Translations under genes and position numbers: made by a program
Assembly (NCBI RefSeq): GCF_001938565.1
Contig: NZ_MSYM01000020.1
Coordinates: 1 to 64,000, forward strand
Origin: Rhodoferax antarcticus ANT.BR
GTDB lineage: Bacteria > Pseudomonadota > Gammaproteobacteria > Burkholderiales > Burkholderiaceae_C
Direction: 5' to 3'
Length of the DNA stretch: 64,000 bases
Notes under the pieces: generated by a model
Databases searched by the model: none
What the model was told of the DNA's origin: nothing
The model's input: only the letters and a program-made list of their open reading frames with translations
In this document: in pieces, positions 48,825-57,550 of the stretch
Layout of the letters: every line of letters starts with the position of its first letter
Numbering within the stretch: the first letter of the stretch is position 1

Positions 48825-51140
48825 ATGAACGCCACTGCCCGCAACTACCTGCTCCCCGTGCTCGATGTCGTCAAAGATCATGCGGGAGCAAACATGGCAG
48901 ACGCATACCGCAGCTTCATTCGCCATGCGATCAATCAAAAGCTGGAGCCCAACACCGAAATCGACTTGTCGGTGCTTACAAAATCCACATTCTTTTTGCC
49001 ACCGTCACTCTCTGCAATCGTGCAAGAAGAAGCCGACAAGCGTTCTCTGACGTTTTCTGAGACAGCAGCGGGATTGGCCCAAGCTGGCCATGATCGAATC
49101 AACCAAAAAAACACACAAAACAGCAATTCCACACCATCAGATGTGCCCTTCAAGTCCCGACCCGACCAGGCCACGTTCTTCAAATCCATCATGGACGGTA
49201 TGGGAAAGTCGAAAATTGTTGTTGCAGAAGCCTCGACCGGTGTTGGCAAGGGTCGTGCGCTGATGGCTGCAGCCATTCAGAGCGTCTTAGATGGCAAAAA
49301 ACCAGTGGTAGTCGCCGCCCCCACCGTGTTGATCGTCAATCAACTTTGGGGTGAACTTCAAACACTGCGATCAGACGGCTTTGGCGAGAACATCAACGCC
49401 ACAATCCTGCCAGGTGCTGCCGATTTTGTTGATGACATCAAACTCATTGACTGGTTTGAAGACGAAAAGCACCAGGTCGCTGATAAAGCGGTCTTTGAAT
49501 GGGTAAAGGCCGACGCCCCACACACAAAAGACGACGCCATCTATCAAGTGGCATTGGAACAAGGAATCACCCTCGGATGGCTTGTAAGCGACTTAATGAA
49601 TCTCGCTGAAAACATGCCGGTTCAAGATTTTGTCCTCAAAACCAGCAGTATTGACAAAACAAAAGGGTCGCAAGCTCGATCATTGCTTTCTGCACTGCGA
49701 CAAGCTGCAAACAAAAAATCTGAAAAGAATGGTGATAAACCCGGCCCACACACCGGAGCTGACATCATTATTTGCACACATGCCATGCTTGCAATCGGGC
49801 AAATAACAAAGTGGGCTGCGCTCGCAAAACCAGCAGCACTCATCATTGACGAGGCACATTCGTTTGAGGAAACACTGTCCAGGATAAACAGCCACCAAAT
49901 GTCACTCTTTGCACTGCGATACAAACTTGCCAAGTTTTGCAAATCCAAAAAAGCCAAAAAGGGATCTGTTCCGCGCAAAACCCTCGAAGCTGCAAGTTTA
50001 TTTATGAAGGACTGCCAGTCAATGTTTGAAGAGGGAAATAGACAGCAGATCACGCAGAACTCAGACGGCCATCAAAAAATATGCAATCAACTCATTGAAA
50101 TTGGGAAACTCCTGACAAGCATTGCGTTTGCATCGGATGTATCAATTCAAAAACAGCTTGCGTCAACACTCAATCTCGCCGCCAGCGAAATGCAGAAAAA
50201 GCAAAATCGGACATCAACGTACTTGGAGTTTTCGCCAGACAAGCGATACCCATCAATCAGCGTGGGAGCTGACCACATTGGTTTGGAAGCTGGAGCCATC
50301 TGGAAAGCCGCTGAAGGTGGTGTGGTAATGGCTTCTGCCACGATGTATCTCACTGACAGCTACGGCAACAGCAAATGCGATTACGTGGTCAAAAACCTGG
50401 CCATTCCTTTGAGCCGCTTGGCGACCTTCCCCCCCATTGAATCCAAGCACATCTACAGCATCCCGACCTTGCACATACCTGCAAAAAATATGTTGGAACC
50501 ACTGTCACGCCCAGCCCACAAAAGCAAAGAAAAGGCTAACGGTGAGGAAATGGCATGGATGAAATCAATTGGTAAGTCTATTGCTCATATCGTGACAAAA
50601 GCCAGCGGCGGCACGCTGGTTTTAACAAGCTCATACAACCAGATTCAAGCCATTGAAGCCCTCATCAGCGAGGAACACCCTGATTTGATTCCAAGGCTGA
50701 TCGTGCAAAAGCGCGATGCCAAATTTGCAAAATCAATTGATGCCTTCAAAGCAGCTCACAGAGAAGGGAAAAACCCAATTCTGTTAAGCCTCGGCCCGGC
50801 ATGGACGGGATTGGATCTGTCGGATAACGACGCCAAAGCATCAGTGGACAAACTGCTCACCAACCTCGTGATCGCTTGCTGCCCAATCGGGTTAAACCAA
50901 TCGCCCACCATGCAGAGAAGAATCGAGTTGACCAACACGTCTGCCATCGCTAAAGAAGGTCTGTTGATCTTCAAACAGGGGTTGGGCCGCTTGATCCGAC
51001 GCGACCAGGTGAAGGATCGCCACATTTGGGTGCTCGATGGCCGCATCTGGTCACAGAATTGGCTTCCACAATTCACCGGGCCGGTGAAACGGCTTCTCAA
51101 AAAGTACAAAAAGACTGTCGAATTTGATTGGGTTCTGTGA
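48825..51140 (+). CDS. csf4: DinG-like helicase of type IV-A (Csf4)
   Basis: A 771-aa XPD/DinG-type helicase. N-terminal 110 residues are a DNA-binding-like region unique to type IV DinG proteins; Walker A is seen as ASTGVGKGRA (STGxGKG), DEAH box as IIDEAHSFEE, and motif VI as QGLGRLIRRD near the C-terminus. The cluster of four Cys for an iron-sulfur site of DinG is not evident, as in CasDinG. DinG is required for interference by type IV-A. ATG 48825; the gene is divergent from the csf operon, not in it. Confidence 0.9.
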   Translation: MNATARNYLLPVLDVVKDHAGANMADAYRSFIRHAINQKLEPNTEIDLSVLTKSTFFLPPSLSAIVQEEADKRSLTFSETAAGLAQAGHDRINQKNTQNSNSTPSDVPFKSRPDQATFFKSIMDGMGKSKIVVAEASTGVGKGRALMAAAIQSVLDGKKPVVVAAPTVLIVNQLWGELQTLRSDGFGENINATILPGAADFVDDIKLIDWFEDEKHQVADKAVFEWVKADAPHTKDDAIYQVALEQGITLGWLVSDLMNLAENMPVQDFVLKTSSIDKTKGSQARSLLSALRQAANKKSEKNGDKPGPHTGADIIICTHAMLAIGQITKWAALAKPAALIIDEAHSFEETLSRINSHQMSLFALRYKLAKFCKSKKAKKGSVPRKTLEAASLFMKDCQSMFEEGNRQQITQNSDGHQKICNQLIEIGKLLTSIAFASDVSIQKQLASTLNLAASEMQKKQNRTSTYLEFSPDKRYPSISVGADHIGLEAGAIWKAAEGGVVMASATMYLTDSYGNSKCDYVVKNLAIPLSRLATFPPIESKHIYSIPTLHIPAKNMLEPLSRPAHKSKEKANGEEMAWMKSIGKSIAHIVTKASGGTLVLTSSYNQIQAIEALISEEHPDLIPRLIVQKRDAKFAKSIDAFKAAHREGKNPILLSLGPAWTGLDLSDNDAKASVDKLLTNLVIACCPIGLNQSPTMQRRIELTNTSAIAKEGLLIFKQGLGRLIRRDQVKDRHIWVLDGRIWSQNWLPQFTGPVKRLLKKYKKTVEFDWVL

Positions 51141-51187
51141 CGATCAAAGGCAAAAGCCGCAAGCAAATTCAGTGGAATGGAGAAGCA

Positions 51188-51550
51188 ATGATTGAGATTG
51201 GAAACAACGGCAGCGAGATCACCTATACGAACTATTGGGATTCAGAGCACGCCAGATGTGGGTTTTGTTATCTCAGCGCAAACGCTGGCGTTTGGAGATT
51301 GCTGGTGCCGCCCGAGGGCGAAGTGATGTTGGCCGAAATGAAAACGGGTAGATCGGTGAGTATTGAGCCATCACTGCATGAGCCGGGCCGGTGCTGGGAC
51401 GTTGTTTTTAACGATGGCTCCGACGCGCCTTTTTTTGTTGCGGTCGATAAGCAACAAGTGGATCGAGCCATGCTGCAACGTCTTTGCAGGCTGACCGTCT
51501 GGACCCGACGCGGAAAAGAACTTGACCTTTCCTGCGAAGTGAACACCTGA
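51188..51550 (+). CDS. Hypothetical protein downstream of dinG (120 aa)
   Basis: ATG 51188 with GGAG; an alternative GTG 51137 overlaps the dinG stop. Starts MIEIGNNGSEITYTNYWDSE; beta-rich, with CGFC and a C-terminal basic helix region. Co-transcribed with dinG, so a link to the CRISPR system is possible. No family recognised. Confidence 0.55.
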   Translation: MIEIGNNGSEITYTNYWDSEHARCGFCYLSANAGVWRLLVPPEGEVMLAEMKTGRSVSIEPSLHEPGRCWDVVFNDGSDAPFFVAVDKQQVDRAMLQRLCRLTVWTRRGKELDLSCEVNT

Positions 51551-51555
51551 ACGAG

Positions 51556-51783
51556 CTAGTCAAACAGTCTTTTTTCCAGAACCTTCTCACTAGCGGCTAA
51601 TGACGCATCTATCAATCGTTTGATCCACGCCGCACCACCCAATTGCTGATAGTGGTGGTACTGATCATCTGTCAAGCGAATCGAATACGGTTTGGTAGCT
51701 GGTTTTTGTGGCCTACCAGCACCCACCCTACTGCCGCCATGCTTAACAGGCTTCTCATTGGGTAATTCCAAGCGTCCAGGCAC
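51556..51783 (-). CDS. Small DNA-binding-like protein (75 aa)
   Basis: Contains GGSRVGAGRPQKP (a GAGRP motif often seen in small phage and plasmid DNA-binding proteins) and the helical YSIRLTDDQYHHYQQLGGAAWIKRLI, similar to ribbon-helix-helix proteins. Possibly a regulator. Start chosen at ATG 51783. Confidence 0.55.
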   Translation of the reverse strand: MPGRLELPNEKPVKHGGSRVGAGRPQKPATKPYSIRLTDDQYHHYQQLGGAAWIKRLIDASLAASEKVLEKRLFD

Positions 51784-51796
51784 AAGGAATCCTTGT

Positions 51797-52057
51797 TTAC
51801 GTCTTTTTCCAGGCGATCTGATCTAGTCTCCCGCGCCAGTACCTGTTTGGATCATGGGGTGAACCATCTGGCCGCAGTCTGAAGTCATGATGTGCCACAG
51901 GAGCGCCGTCATAGCTGATCACCGCGAACATGTGCGATCCATCCAGGTCAGAACGATTCACCAACTCGTCAAACGCCACAGCAGCGGCATCTCGGTGGTG
52001 AGTGGCAGTCTTGTTGTGAACCTGCATTTGTTCGTCGCGCAGATAGATTCTGTACAT
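51797..52057 (-). CDS. Hypothetical protein (86 aa)
   Basis: ATG 52057 follows AGAAGG, 2 nt after the stop of the 36-aa frame. Starts MYRIYLRDEQMQVHNKTATH, then HRDAAAVAFDELV, and a C-terminal NRYWRGRLDQIAW. No family named with confidence; similar short proteins occur next to plasmid genes. Confidence 0.6.
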   Translation of the reverse strand: MYRIYLRDEQMQVHNKTATHHRDAAAVAFDELVNRSDLDGSHMFAVISYDGAPVAHHDFRLRPDGSPHDPNRYWRGRLDQIAWKKT

Positions 52058-52059
52058 GG

Positions 52060-52170
52060 TTAGCCTTCTGAATTTTGGGGTTGGAATACCGGAAAGGGCA
52101 TCCAAAAGTCAGGCGTTGCCTCACCAAAATCCTGGGAAAGCCAAAGCTGGTTGCCGTAGGTGACTTTCAT
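52060..52170 (-). CDS. Very small protein (36 aa)
   Basis: ATG 52170 overlaps the recombinase stop as ATGA; the frame starts MKVTYGNQLWLSQDFGEATP and ends at 52060, 2 nt before the next start. The tight coupling on both sides supports translation. Not part of a known transposase. Confidence 0.5.
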   Translation of the reverse strand: MKVTYGNQLWLSQDFGEATPDFWMPFPVFQPQNSEG

Positions 52171-52799
52171 TGAAGCTGCTCATCCTTCACGGCGCTAATT
52201 TTGTACTCAACGAAATCCTCTTGTATCTGCTTTTTGTACTTGCGCATGCCATACAGGCGGCAGCTAAAGGTATGAACGATAGCCATCAGGTCTTCAACCA
52301 TCTCTTGCTGAGGTGAGTGGGACACCTGGTTCATCACCACAATCTCGCAACCGTTTTCTGTGGCGATGTGGCTGAATAGATCGAAGCCAAATCGCATCAA
52401 CCTGTCTTTGTGCGCGATGAGTAGCTTTTGCACTTCCCCGCGCTGAATGCGATCAACGAGATGTAAAAAGTGTTTGCGCTTGAAATTCATACCGCCGCCA
52501 ACTTCTTGCATCCAGACATCAACCGGCACGCCTGCACCTCGGCAATATTCTTCCATCGCACGAACCTGAGAGGCAAGATCATCTTTCTGGCCTGCGTTAC
52601 TTACGCGGCAATAGACAACGATGTCCTTCTTCTCAGGCGCGACTCCCAACAGCGCTCGTACATCAGACTCATCGAAGTACCGATGACCGGAGGGCAGGCG
52701 CTTGGCTGTTAATTTTCCTTCTTTCTCCCAGCGACGCACGGTCTGAACCGAGCGTCCGACACGCTTGGCGAATTCGTTGATGCGGTAATTGCTGTTCAT
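52167..52799 (-). CDS. tnpA: IS607-type serine recombinase (TnpA) with MerR-like HTH
   Basis: A 210-aa protein: N-terminal MerR-type HTH (YRINEFAKRVGRSVQTVRRWEKEGKL), then a serine resolvase domain with IVVYCRVSNAGQKDDLASQ, where the Ser in CRVS is the nucleophile, and the conserved KDRLMRFGFDLF. This is the layout of IS607 TnpA. The usual tnpB partner does not follow; instead there are small unrelated genes. Could be a solo resolvase or an IS607 remnant. Confidence 0.85.
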   Translation of the reverse strand: MNSNYRINEFAKRVGRSVQTVRRWEKEGKLTAKRLPSGHRYFDESDVRALLGVAPEKKDIVVYCRVSNAGQKDDLASQVRAMEEYCRGAGVPVDVWMQEVGGGMNFKRKHFLHLVDRIQRGEVQKLLIAHKDRLMRFGFDLFSHIATENGCEIVVMNQVSHSPQQEMVEDLMAIVHTFSCRLYGMRKYKKQIQEDFVEYKISAVKDEQLQ

Positions 52800-52828
52800 T
52801 ACGATATAGTATAACTACATTTGAATAG

Positions 52829-53170
52829 TTAATCAACAACTGTTGTTAGCTCCTTCTGTCCCCTGCCAAATCGTGTCGCTGATTGGGCACCGGGCGTGCA
52901 ATTGGCATCGTCAAGCGAGGTCTGGATGTTGACAATCACCTGTCGCAGTCGTTCATTTTCTTCGGCCAGTGCGATCTCGCGCTGCACCGACTCTTGGTGC
53001 GCTTTCCCTGCGATGTCGTGTTGCTCATTGGCGGTTCCGGCCAGCGTCACCAGATCATCCACAGCCTCGTGAAGTCTGCTTCGCGCATCACTTTTTGCAC
53101 CCCGAAGCAAACTGACGTTGCAGTATGTGTCGGCCAATTGTTTGATTTTGCTGCCAAGTGTCTCACTCAT
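52829..53170 (-). CDS. Coiled-coil protein (113 aa)
   Basis: Starts MSETLGSKIKQLADTYCNVS after AAGGAG; long central helix ESVQREIALAEENERLRQVIVNIQ typical of a coiled coil. Last gene of the 55294-52829 operon. No family recognised. Confidence 0.6.
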   Translation of the reverse strand: MSETLGSKIKQLADTYCNVSLLRGAKSDARSRLHEAVDDLVTLAGTANEQHDIAGKAHQESVQREIALAEENERLRQVIVNIQTSLDDANCTPGAQSATRFGRGQKELTTVVD

Positions 53171-53185
53171 CAGGTTTCTCCTTAA

Positions 53186-53932
53186 TCACTCCAAACGTGG
53201 CAATGCTGTTGCCGAACCACTGTTTGACACGCCACGATGCAATCGAACTTCCATGCCATCCTTCACCCCTCTGTGAGTCATGTAGACGGTAAGCGCATCG
53301 ACCTCGGCATCCAGCTTCGCTTTGACCGGCGCTTTGGCTATAGCGCCTTTTGTGCGGTTCTGAATGTAGGTGTCAACGTGAGGTGAGACTTCTGGCACAA
53401 AGTCTTCAATCTGTTTCATCACAGCCGCACACCACCCTTCGCAATATGCGTCACGGCGCTTTGCGTCGAGCCTCAATGCCTTCTTGTCTAATCCAGCAGA
53501 CACCAAGATTTCAGAGAAGGTTTCTCGAACGCCCTTGATCAGTTGCCGACGCAGGGTGATGAAGATGTACTTTGCACCCACCACACGGCGGGAGTCACCC
53601 ACAAAAACTACCTTGCCTTTAGGTCTTTTGTTGCCTTTCACCGGAATGCAACTACTGGCCATCAGTCCAACACCAAACGCTGCACCTACCACTGATGCAA
53701 GGCGCTTTTCCATACTGGACAAATTAACGCCTTTTGCGTCAATATCCAATTCGACAACACTGGAAAGCTCAATGTCTTCGGCCTGAATTTCATACTTCGC
53801 CATCAGACGCTCGGCTTGACGCAATGCAGTTGCCGCTTCGCCTGGGTTTGATGACTCAGACAAAGCCATAATTTTTTTGAGCCGCCTCAAGATGGCGGTC
53901 ATATCCGTCGTTTGTTCTGGATCGGAAATCAA
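53186..53932 (-). CDS. DUF2786-domain protein
   Basis: A 248-aa protein with an N-terminal DUF2786 segment (ILRRLKKIMALSESSNPGEAATALRQAERLMAKYEI) and a larger C-terminal domain. Family is common on phages and plasmids; function unknown. Start is TTG 53932 directly after the upstream gene, or ATG 53902. Confidence 0.75.
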   Translation of the reverse strand: MISDPEQTTDMTAILRRLKKIMALSESSNPGEAATALRQAERLMAKYEIQAEDIELSSVVELDIDAKGVNLSSMEKRLASVVGAAFGVGLMASSCIPVKGNKRPKGKVVFVGDSRRVVGAKYIFITLRRQLIKGVRETFSEILVSAGLDKKALRLDAKRRDAYCEGWCAAVMKQIEDFVPEVSPHVDTYIQNRTKGAIAKAPVKAKLDAEVDALTVYMTHRGVKDGMEVRLHRGVSNSGSATALPRLE

Positions 53933-53936
53933 ATTT

Positions 53937-54599
53937 TCACCTCGCCAATGACAGTCCGATTAACTTCAAAGCCTCGATAATTTCGTTCCTGGATTTAAGC
54001 CCCATGTTTGGCATTTTTTCCAGCTCACGCAAGCTGCGTTGCACCAGGTCAGCGACGGTAACGATTTGCTCTTGGGTCAAGATGTTGACAGCGCGACGGG
54101 AAATCTCAAGCGACGAGACAGGGCGAGCCATTTGGCCTGCATCGTCCGGCAACAACGGAACCAATTGCCACTTTGCCATTTCCTGCAAACGGTCCATCGA
54201 GGCCAACATTTCCTTTGTTGCATCGATCACCCTCTGAGCGTCATTAGGGCCACCGTGAGCGCCCCACCAGACTTCCTCCGCGACATCAAGCAATGCATTC
54301 GCCACATAGGTCGCCCGGAGATTTTTGATGTCACCTTTGGCGAGTTGACCGGCAATTGCACAGCGCAAATTGGCCATCCCGGTTTTAACCTGACTTTGAA
54401 GCTCTTTACGCCCTTCCCGCTTCAATCGAGACTCATTTTCAGGCCGCAGATCATCGCCAGATAGCGTATCAAGTTGATTTGCCAGGTAAAGGGTATCTGC
54501 AACAGTCAGGCTCACTCGCGCCCTGGGGTCGTACTGACCATCCTCGCCGCGTGCCGCCTGATCGACCTTTTCACGCAAGGATTTTGCTGTAACAGCCAT
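53937..54599 (-). CDS. Protein with RNA polymerase alpha-CTD-like domain
   Basis: A 220-aa protein. The N-terminal 150 residues are helical and unrecognised. The C-terminal 60 residues (from RPVSSLEISRRAVNIL to LIGLSL) match the alpha subunit C-terminal domain of RNA polymerase, including the VxDLVQRxxxELxKxPNxGxKSxxEI pattern. Positions equal to E. coli alpha Arg265, Asn268, Gly296, Lys298, Ser299 and Glu302, the UP-element contacts, are all kept. It lacks the alpha N-terminal domain. Probably a DNA-binding regulator or RNA-polymerase-interacting protein. GGAG before ATG 54599. Confidence 0.8.
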   Translation of the reverse strand: MAVTAKSLREKVDQAARGEDGQYDPRARVSLTVADTLYLANQLDTLSGDDLRPENESRLKREGRKELQSQVKTGMANLRCAIAGQLAKGDIKNLRATYVANALLDVAEEVWWGAHGGPNDAQRVIDATKEMLASMDRLQEMAKWQLVPLLPDDAGQMARPVSSLEISRRAVNILTQEQIVTVADLVQRSLRELEKMPNMGLKSRNEIIEALKLIGLSLAR

Positions 54600-54607
54600 A
54601 CAAACTC

Positions 54608-54967
54608 CTAAATTTTGGATGCGAGACTTATTTGCTCGCGGATCTCGAACCACCTGGCCATGTTCACAGGCACTCTCTTGTTTGAGGCATCATTGGCGTA
54701 CTTGCCGCCTTCGCGCCGGTACGCATAGCCAGCAGCAGAGTTCAGCCCAGCCTCACGGCGCACAAACCCATCAAGAACAGCCTTAACCTCGGCATCAAGG
54801 CCGAAGCCCTTGGCAGGCGACGTGGCGCAAGTTGAACCGAAGTGGCGAACTTCGCCCGTTTCTGAGTCGGCAATGAAAACAACCCGCTTCAGTCCGGTCT
54901 TACCGCAGCACTGGCAAAAGCTCTTGCTGTCGGACACCTCAACAACTGAATAGCGGGCTGCGCCCAT
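54608..54967 (-). CDS. Zinc-ribbon-like protein (119 aa)
   Basis: Contains CQCCGKTGLKRVVFI and HFGSTCA, a probable metal site, then a helical C-terminal half. Its ATG directly follows the stop of 54968-55294 (TAAATG). Function unknown. Confidence 0.65.
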   Translation of the reverse strand: MGAARYSVVEVSDSKSFCQCCGKTGLKRVVFIADSETGEVRHFGSTCATSPAKGFGLDAEVKAVLDGFVRREAGLNSAAGYAYRREGGKYANDASNKRVPVNMARWFEIREQISLASKI

Positions 54968-55294
54968 TTAAACCACCGCAGCAGCCGCAATGACCGCAGC
55001 AGCGGCAGTGGCAGCGTTGTCGCCCTTGATTGAACCCTTGGTTTTGCGTGGAACGCGATTCCTTGGTGTTTGCATCGGGGCCAGAATCGCAAAAAGAGTT
55101 TCAGAATGTTGAAGAACAAACTTCGTGAGTTGATCTGGAATGCTGGCCAAATCTTCTTCGCCTTGCGCTTGAATGTGCTCGACAGCCAACGCCTTAATGG
55201 TTGACTCGGCTTTAAGCCGCGCATCGTGCTGCAAGCACTCTGCATTGGTGGCGTGTAATTGACCGTCTGTAGATTTGAACATGGTAACTTTCAT
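54968..55294 (-). CDS. Hypothetical protein (108 aa)
   Basis: ATG 55294 follows AAAGG. Starts MKVTMFKSTDGQLHATNAEC, ends in an Ala/Val-rich tail (AATAAAAVIAAAAVV). First gene of the operon through 52829. A TATAAT box lies at 55328-55333 upstream. Confidence 0.65.
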   Translation of the reverse strand: MKVTMFKSTDGQLHATNAECLQHDARLKAESTIKALAVEHIQAQGEEDLASIPDQLTKFVLQHSETLFAILAPMQTPRNRVPRKTKGSIKGDNAATAAAAVIAAAAVV

Positions 55295-55327
55295 TTTTTG
55301 CCTTTGTAAATGGTTGGTGTTGCAATC

Positions 55328-55333
55328 ATTATA
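55328..55333 (-). promoter_or_regulatory. -10 box (TATAAT) of the 55294 operon
   Basis: Perfect TATAAT followed by GATTGCAACA on the minus strand; no good -35, so it may need an activator. Confidence 0.5.
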
Positions 55334-55565
55334 CCGCAACCAGAACAAATAAAGCGGGTAAAGAAGTTTTTTTTAAAAAACTTCAAAAAACAACTTGAGA
55401 ATATGAATTACAACAGATTAATCCATTGATAAAGTGTTGCTATATTCGTACAGACTCACGAATTTTTTAATAAAACCAAATTTTTAATTAGCGCAAATTC
55501 ACTTCCTTGATCTGACCATGATAGCGAATATAAAATATTTCCATCTAATTTAAAAAAACAGTGTT

Positions 55566-57028
55566 ATGCAAAAAAACTTATTGAATCTATCGGGAAAGTC
55601 TGCAATGCAGTCATCGTTTCTTTAACCATCGTCCTATCCGGGTGCGGTGGTGGCGGATCAGTTGAAATTAAATGCACTGAAGCACCGGCCCGCACATTTA
55701 CAACCGCACAGATTCAGGCGCTGACTCCCATCGAGATCAAAACCGTCACCGACGTTGAACTGATCAGCTTTGGGACAGATATTCAGTATCTGTCAAACAG
55801 CGCTCTTGCTGCACTCAAGACTACCGTTATCAATACAAATCTTTGGTGCGATCCACACAAAGCCCAGATATTTAGCATTACACCGGAACAAATCGCCGTC
55901 TTGTCCCCTGTGCAAATTCGTTATCTTGGATCGGATGCAACAGGGGTTGCCCAAATTGCAGCACTCGCCAACCTCACATTCACCAAACTCGTCAGTAACA
56001 CCGCTCAGGTGTCAGCAATCACTTCGCCGGAGATGGCCACATTGCCCAGCGAAAAATTTGTGTTGATCGGTGACAACTTTCAATACCTCACAGATACCGT
56101 CCTGGCTTCACTCAAAGAAACCTTCATCGCATCTGTGATCAATGGGATGTCCCACATTCATGCGATCACACCAAACCAGATTGCCACACTCACCCCGGCC
56201 CGTGTGCAGATCATTGGATCAGCCGAAACCGGGTATCCAAAACTCTCGTTTCTTGCCGACAACACTTTTGCCCGTCTGATGAGCGATCCAGCCCAGGTCG
56301 CAGCCCTCACCCCGCAGGAAATAGGAACACTGAACTCAGGGAAGTTTGCTTTGATCGGGGGAAACTTCGTCCAGCTCAGTGATGCCATCCTGACTTCACT
56401 CCAGTACACCTACAACGCCACACCAAGCAACTCACAGTCACAGATCGCCGGGATAACACCTGGCCAGATCTCCACACTCACTCCTGCCAAGGTGCGGATT
56501 TTGGGCTCCTACGACAACGGGATTTCCAAGATCAACTACTTGTCACCAAGCACATTCATGCAACTTGCCAGTGACCCGGCACAGGTCGCCGCAATCACCC
56601 CGGCAGAAGTGGGTACGTTCTTCAGCTCCAACATCAAAAATCTAGGCGCAAACATTCACTTCCTGAGTGACGTAGCCTTGGGAAATTTCAACTACCAGTG
56701 TGCCATCAGTGTCAGCAGCCCGCAGTGCCAAGTTGGATCAATTGACTACGCTCAAACGCCATTTTTTAGTCAGCCTCAGATCATGATCATTGCCGCACTG
56801 AACAGTGGTAAGGGGATCGCCTTTATGAGCACTTTGGGCTTCGGCGGGCTCACTGCGGCACAGGTGCCAGGTTTGTTGCCAGCGCACGTTGTAGGGGTCA
56901 ATGCAAGCCAGCTTGCGGCCTTGAGCAACGAAACACTGGCGGCATTTTTGCAGGCCACAAAGGAATCATTCACGTCAGCTCAAAAGGCGCTTCTGTCGGC
57001 CAGCCAACACACGGCTTGTGGGTGCTAG
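55566..57028 (+). pseudogene. Repeat lipoprotein, start out of frame across an A7 tract
   Basis: The only ATG (55566) is followed by an A7 tract (55570-55576) and stops after 19 codons. In the other frame a complete protein reads KKLIESIGKVCNAVIVSLTI then a lipobox LSGC-GGGG and on to 57028 without ATG, GTG or TTG before the lipobox. One more A (A8) would put ATG in frame. The mature part (about 470 aa) contains repeats of the form ITPxQIATLTPARVxILGS, a probable solenoid. Either a phase-variable gene in the OFF state, or an error. Confidence 0.75.
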
Positions 57029-57070
57029 TGTGGTTAACACCGGGCAGGGAATGGGTTTCTGCTTACCACA

Positions 57071-57240
57071 CCCAGCGTCGTTGTTGTCTGAATCAATTTT
57101 CCGCGCAAGTCGTAGGCGTACTGGCGGGTGAAATCGTTGATGACCGAACCGTTTGCATCCGTGATAACAGGTGACGTGGCACCCCGCACAACCCCGCTCA
57201 AGCGGTTGCTGGTGGCCGGGTAGGTGGTAGCGTGATCTCT
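57071..57240 (-). pseudogene. Fragment of an RHS gene
   Basis: About 165 bp nearly 90 percent identical to 59150-59308 inside the RHS gene, encoding YPATSNRLSGVVRGATSPV and RQYAYDLRGKLIQTTTTLG. It lies after the immunity-like genes. A remnant of an older or displaced RHS tip, as seen in RHS loci with orphan modules. Confidence 0.85.
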
Positions 57241-57550
57241 AATGTTTGGGCTGAGTGTCATAAGCTGAATTAGCCAATCGCTTTGATCGCATGCGCCAAA
57301 TTCGCGCAAGCAAATATCCCAAAAAATACCACCAAAGGGAGCCAAATATTGCAAGCACTAACCAATAACCTTCAAACGAAAGGAATGACTTACAGAATCC
57401 CAAGAGAACGATAACTGGCAAATCTGGAATAGCAAAAAATATACCGCCCCAGCTACCCTCATAGTGCTCCATATAAACAAGTAGTACCGCCAAAGCGTGC
57501 GCCAACGCCAGTAAAACCGGCAAAGGCAGATGTGAATATCTTTTCATCAT
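57239..57550 (-). CDS. Membrane protein downstream of RHS (103 aa)
   Basis: Three hydrophobic segments (LPVLLALAHALAVLLVYM, GIFFAIPDLPVIVLLGF, YWLVLAIFGSLWWYFLGYLL). Starts right after the stop of the lipoprotein gene. Third gene in an RHS-linked set; possible immunity protein by position. Confidence 0.6.
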   Translation of the reverse strand: MMKRYSHLPLPVLLALAHALAVLLVYMEHYEGSWGGIFFAIPDLPVIVLLGFCKSFLSFEGYWLVLAIFGSLWWYFLGYLLARIWRMRSKRLANSAYDTQPKH

